Below, in pieces: positions 62,284-64,000 of a stretch of DNA of 64,000 nt (positions are counted from its first letter, which is position 1; each line of letters starts with the position of its first letter). The notes below the pieces were generated by a model that was given only the letters and a program-made list of their open reading frames with translations, had not been told where the DNA came from and did no database searches. This DNA is from Cupriavidus numazuensis (GTDB lineage Bacteria > Pseudomonadota > Gammaproteobacteria > Burkholderiales > Burkholderiaceae), in the NCBI RefSeq assembly GCF_905397435.1, contig NZ_CAJPVI010000007.1, positions 1-64,000 on the forward strand, in the 5' to 3' direction. The position numbers and the translations under genes were made by a program.

Positions 62284-63996
62284 ATGGAAGCATTGATCCG
62301 CAAGGATGAATCTGCGCTCTCCGGCGTGCCGCAAACCTGGGGCGCCATTAATTGGCGCCGCGTGGAGCGGAACGTTCGAGATATGCAGATTCGAATTGCG
62401 AAGGCGACACAGGAAGGGGACTGGCGTAGGGTGAAAGCCCTGCAACGGTCTCTGACCCGCTCGTTCTCCGCCAAAGCACTGGCGGTACGACGAGTGACGA
62501 TGAACCAAGGTGAGCGAACGGCAGGCGTCGATCGCGAAAAGTGGAAAACGCCTGAAGTCCGGTGGGAAGCCATTGGGCGGTTGAAGCGCCGGGGGTACAG
62601 ACCTCTGCCATTACGGAGGGTCTTCATCCCCAAGGCCAATGGGAAGGAGCGCCCACTGGGCATTCCAACCATGTTGGACCGAGCCATGCAAGCGTTGTAC
62701 CTGCTGGCGCTGGAACCGGTGTCCGAAGGAACGAGCGATCCGAACTCTTATGGGTTCAGGACCAACCGATCCACGGCGGATGCCATGTCCCAGCTGTTTG
62801 TTTCCTTATCTCAGAAGGCCTCGGCTCAATGGGTGCTGGAAGCAGACATCAAAGGATGCTTCGACCATATCAGTCACGACTGGCTGGAGCGCAATGTCCC
62901 AATGGACAAAGCAATCCTTCGGAAGTGGTTGAAGGCTGGCGTGGTATTTCAAGGCCAGTTTCAGGCAACCGAAGCCGGAACGCCGCAGGGAGGCATCATT
63001 TCCCCGACTCTGGCAAATGTGGCGCTGAACGGCTTGGAAACGCAACTGACCCAGTTCCTCGGAACGAAGTTGGGAGTGACCAAGGCAAAAAGGCTCAAAG
63101 TGAATGTTGTGCGTTACGCGGACGACTTCGTGATCACCGGTGATACGCCGGAGGTCCTAGAAAGCGAAGTGAAGCCGTGGGTAGAACAGTTCCTCGCAGT
63201 ACGGGGGCTATCGCTATCGACGGAGAAAACGCGGATCGTCAGCATCGCCGACGGCTTTGACTTCCTAGGGTGGAATTTCCGTAAGTACTCGGGAACACTG
63301 CTCATCAAGCCAAGCAGGAAAAACGCGCAAGCGTTCTATCGCAAGGTGAAGGCGGTCATCAGCACCAACAAGACGGTGGAGCAGTCGGTTCTAATTCGAC
63401 TGTTAAACCCGATGCTGCGGGGCTGGGCACAGTATCACAGTCCCGTGGTTGCTAAATCGGCGTTCGCCCGCATGGAGCATGAAGTATTTATTGCTTTACG
63501 GCGGTGGGCAAAGCGGCGACATCCACATAAGTCGACCGAATGGGTGCGGAGGAAGTATTTCGCAACCGTCGGGGAACGAAACTGGGTGTTCGGAACCAAG
63601 TTCGTGAGCGGCAACGGCAGTGTAGGCTGGACAGAACTGTACTCGCTTGCGGGTACGACTATCCGGCGGCACAAGAAGATTCGGGGGGACTACAATCCTT
63701 TCGATCCTACGCAGGAACGGTACGGCGAAAAGCTGCGACAGGAGCGAATGTTGGAAAACATGGCGCACCGTAAGCAGTGGATCAAACTGTATCTATCCCA
63801 GCAAGGCTTGTGCGCGGTGTGTCAGTGCAAGATAACCAAGGAAACTGGATGGGAAGATCATCACATCGAACCGCGCATACGCGGGGGCTCCGATGCTCTA
63901 GGGAATCGCGTGCTGCTGCATCCGAACTGTCACATGCAAGTGCACCACCATGGCAGAACTGTTGTGAAACCGGTGTCCGAATGGACATTTAGTTGA
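62284..63996 (+). CDS. group II intron reverse transcriptase/maturase/endonuclease (LtrA-type)
   Basis: Intron-encoded protein of 570 residues that aids splicing and copies the intron into DNA. RVT_N region (about 15-95), reverse transcriptase with [14 protein letters not shown] (about 116-129) and catalytic YADD at 278-281 ([13 protein letters not shown]), maturase domain X (about 350-470), DNA-binding region, and an HNH endonuclease with [16 protein letters not shown] and [10 protein letters not shown] (about 515-560). All catalytic motifs are intact, so the element may be active. AGGAG lies seven bases before ATG. Base composition is lower in GC than the host genes, consistent with transfer. 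Confidence 0.96.
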   Translation: MEALIRKDESALSGVPQTWGAINWRRVERNVRDMQIRIAKATQEGDWRRVKALQRSLTRSFSAKALAVRRVTMNQGERTAGVDREKWKTPEVRWEAIGRLKRRGYRPLPLRRVFIPKANGKERPLGIPTMLDRAMQALYLLALEPVSEGTSDPNSYGFRTNRSTADAMSQLFVSLSQKASAQWVLEADIKGCFDHISHDWLERNVPMDKAILRKWLKAGVVFQGQFQATEAGTPQGGIISPTLANVALNGLETQLTQFLGTKLGVTKAKRLKVNVVRYADDFVITGDTPEVLESEVKPWVEQFLAVRGLSLSTEKTRIVSIADGFDFLGWNFRKYSGTLLIKPSRKNAQAFYRKVKAVISTNKTVEQSVLIRLLNPMLRGWAQYHSPVVAKSAFARMEHEVFIALRRWAKRRHPHKSTEWVRRKYFATVGERNWVFGTKFVSGNGSVGWTELYSLAGTTIRRHKKIRGDYNPFDPTQERYGEKLRQERMLENMAHRKQWIKLYLSQQGLCAVCQCKITKETGWEDHHIEPRIRGGSDALGNRVLLHPNCHMQVHHHGRTVVKPVSEWTFS

Positions 63997-64000
63997 GGCC

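Larger units (their letters stand above)
61133..64000 (+). mobile_element. group II intron (5' end and ORF present; 3' end outside window)
   Basis: Self-splicing retroelement. The intron starts GTGCG at 61133, the group II 5' consensus. IBS1 GGCTTG (61127-61132) in the upstream exon is perfectly complementary to CAAGCC (61908-61913), which lies in the loop of a stem TGTCCCA/TGGGACA (61899-61905 and 61915-61921), as expected for EBS1. CGATT (61845-61849) may be EBS2, pairing with AATCG (61119-61123). Domains I-III are 61133 to about 62190; a hairpin (62206-62215/62225-62234) opens domain IV, which holds the protein gene. Domains V and VI and the 3' exon lie beyond 64000. Confidence 0.88.

Overview
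The window looks like a chromosome segment of a Burkholderiaceae beta-proteobacterium, most likely Cupriavidus or a close Ralstonia relative. This is inferred from about 65% GC with strong third-position G/C bias, the pairing of def-fmt-htpX-rsmB-DUF4390-ntrY-ntrX-tRNA-Phe with a divergent LysM-dprA-thioredoxin-topB block, tctCBA/Bug-type transport, and short CCCCTCTCCC/GGGAGAGGGG palindromes between genes. No database could be searched, so species is not assigned.

Layout. 0.2-7.5 kb: an AcrAB-OprM type tripartite drug pump read leftward and a divergent AcrR-like TetR repressor, with a recognisable AcrR-type operator lying inside the pump promoter. 7.5-11 kb: an orphan periplasmic binding protein divergent from a TctD/TctE-like two-component system. 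11-13.4 kb: a glutathione-reductase-like flavoenzyme and a patatin-like lipase. 13.5-18.6 kb: a leftward tctC-tctB-tctA carboxylate transporter followed by an AbrB-family membrane protein and a PaaI-type thioesterase. 18.8-22.9 kb: a ChaN-like lipoprotein preceded by a lower-GC pair, a bifunctional peptidoglycan hydrolase (M23 plus GH19-like) without signal peptide and a small periplasmic protein, which together look like a secreted antibacterial effector and its immunity protein. 23.2-27.6 kb: a second RND pump (MdtA/MdtC-like) without outer-membrane partner. 27.9-31.1 kb: MOSC protein, MFS exporter, D-2-hydroxyacid dehydrogenase.

31.6-38.4 kb is a carbon-metabolism block: GTP-dependent PEP carboxykinase, a Cache-domain sensor kinase with a NarL-type regulator, and divergent cstA-ybdD. 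A perfect 16-bp palindrome plus an extra half-site between kinase and cstA is a good operator candidate. 38.5-40.6 kb: a glycine-zipper envelope protein, a tiny secreted protein made of 36-bp tandem repeats, and a LysR regulator. 40.6-55 kb is conserved housekeeping: topB, thioredoxin, dprA and a LysM protein leftward; def, fmt, htpX, rsmB, DUF4390, ntrY, a short ntrX and tRNA-Phe rightward. 55-61 kb: coiled-coil protein, Cache-GGDEF diguanylate cyclase, LysE exporter, aquaporin-like channel, maltoporin-like porin. From 61.13 kb to the window end is a group II intron with an intact reverse transcriptase/maturase/HNH protein; its 3' end lies outside.

The points most worth following are the effector/immunity pair, the cstA operator, TTACA-N5-TTACA boxes shared by the second efflux operon and the glycine-zipper gene, an NtrX that lacks its AAA+ domain, and the intron, whose 5' boundary is supported by a perfect EBS1-IBS1 match.
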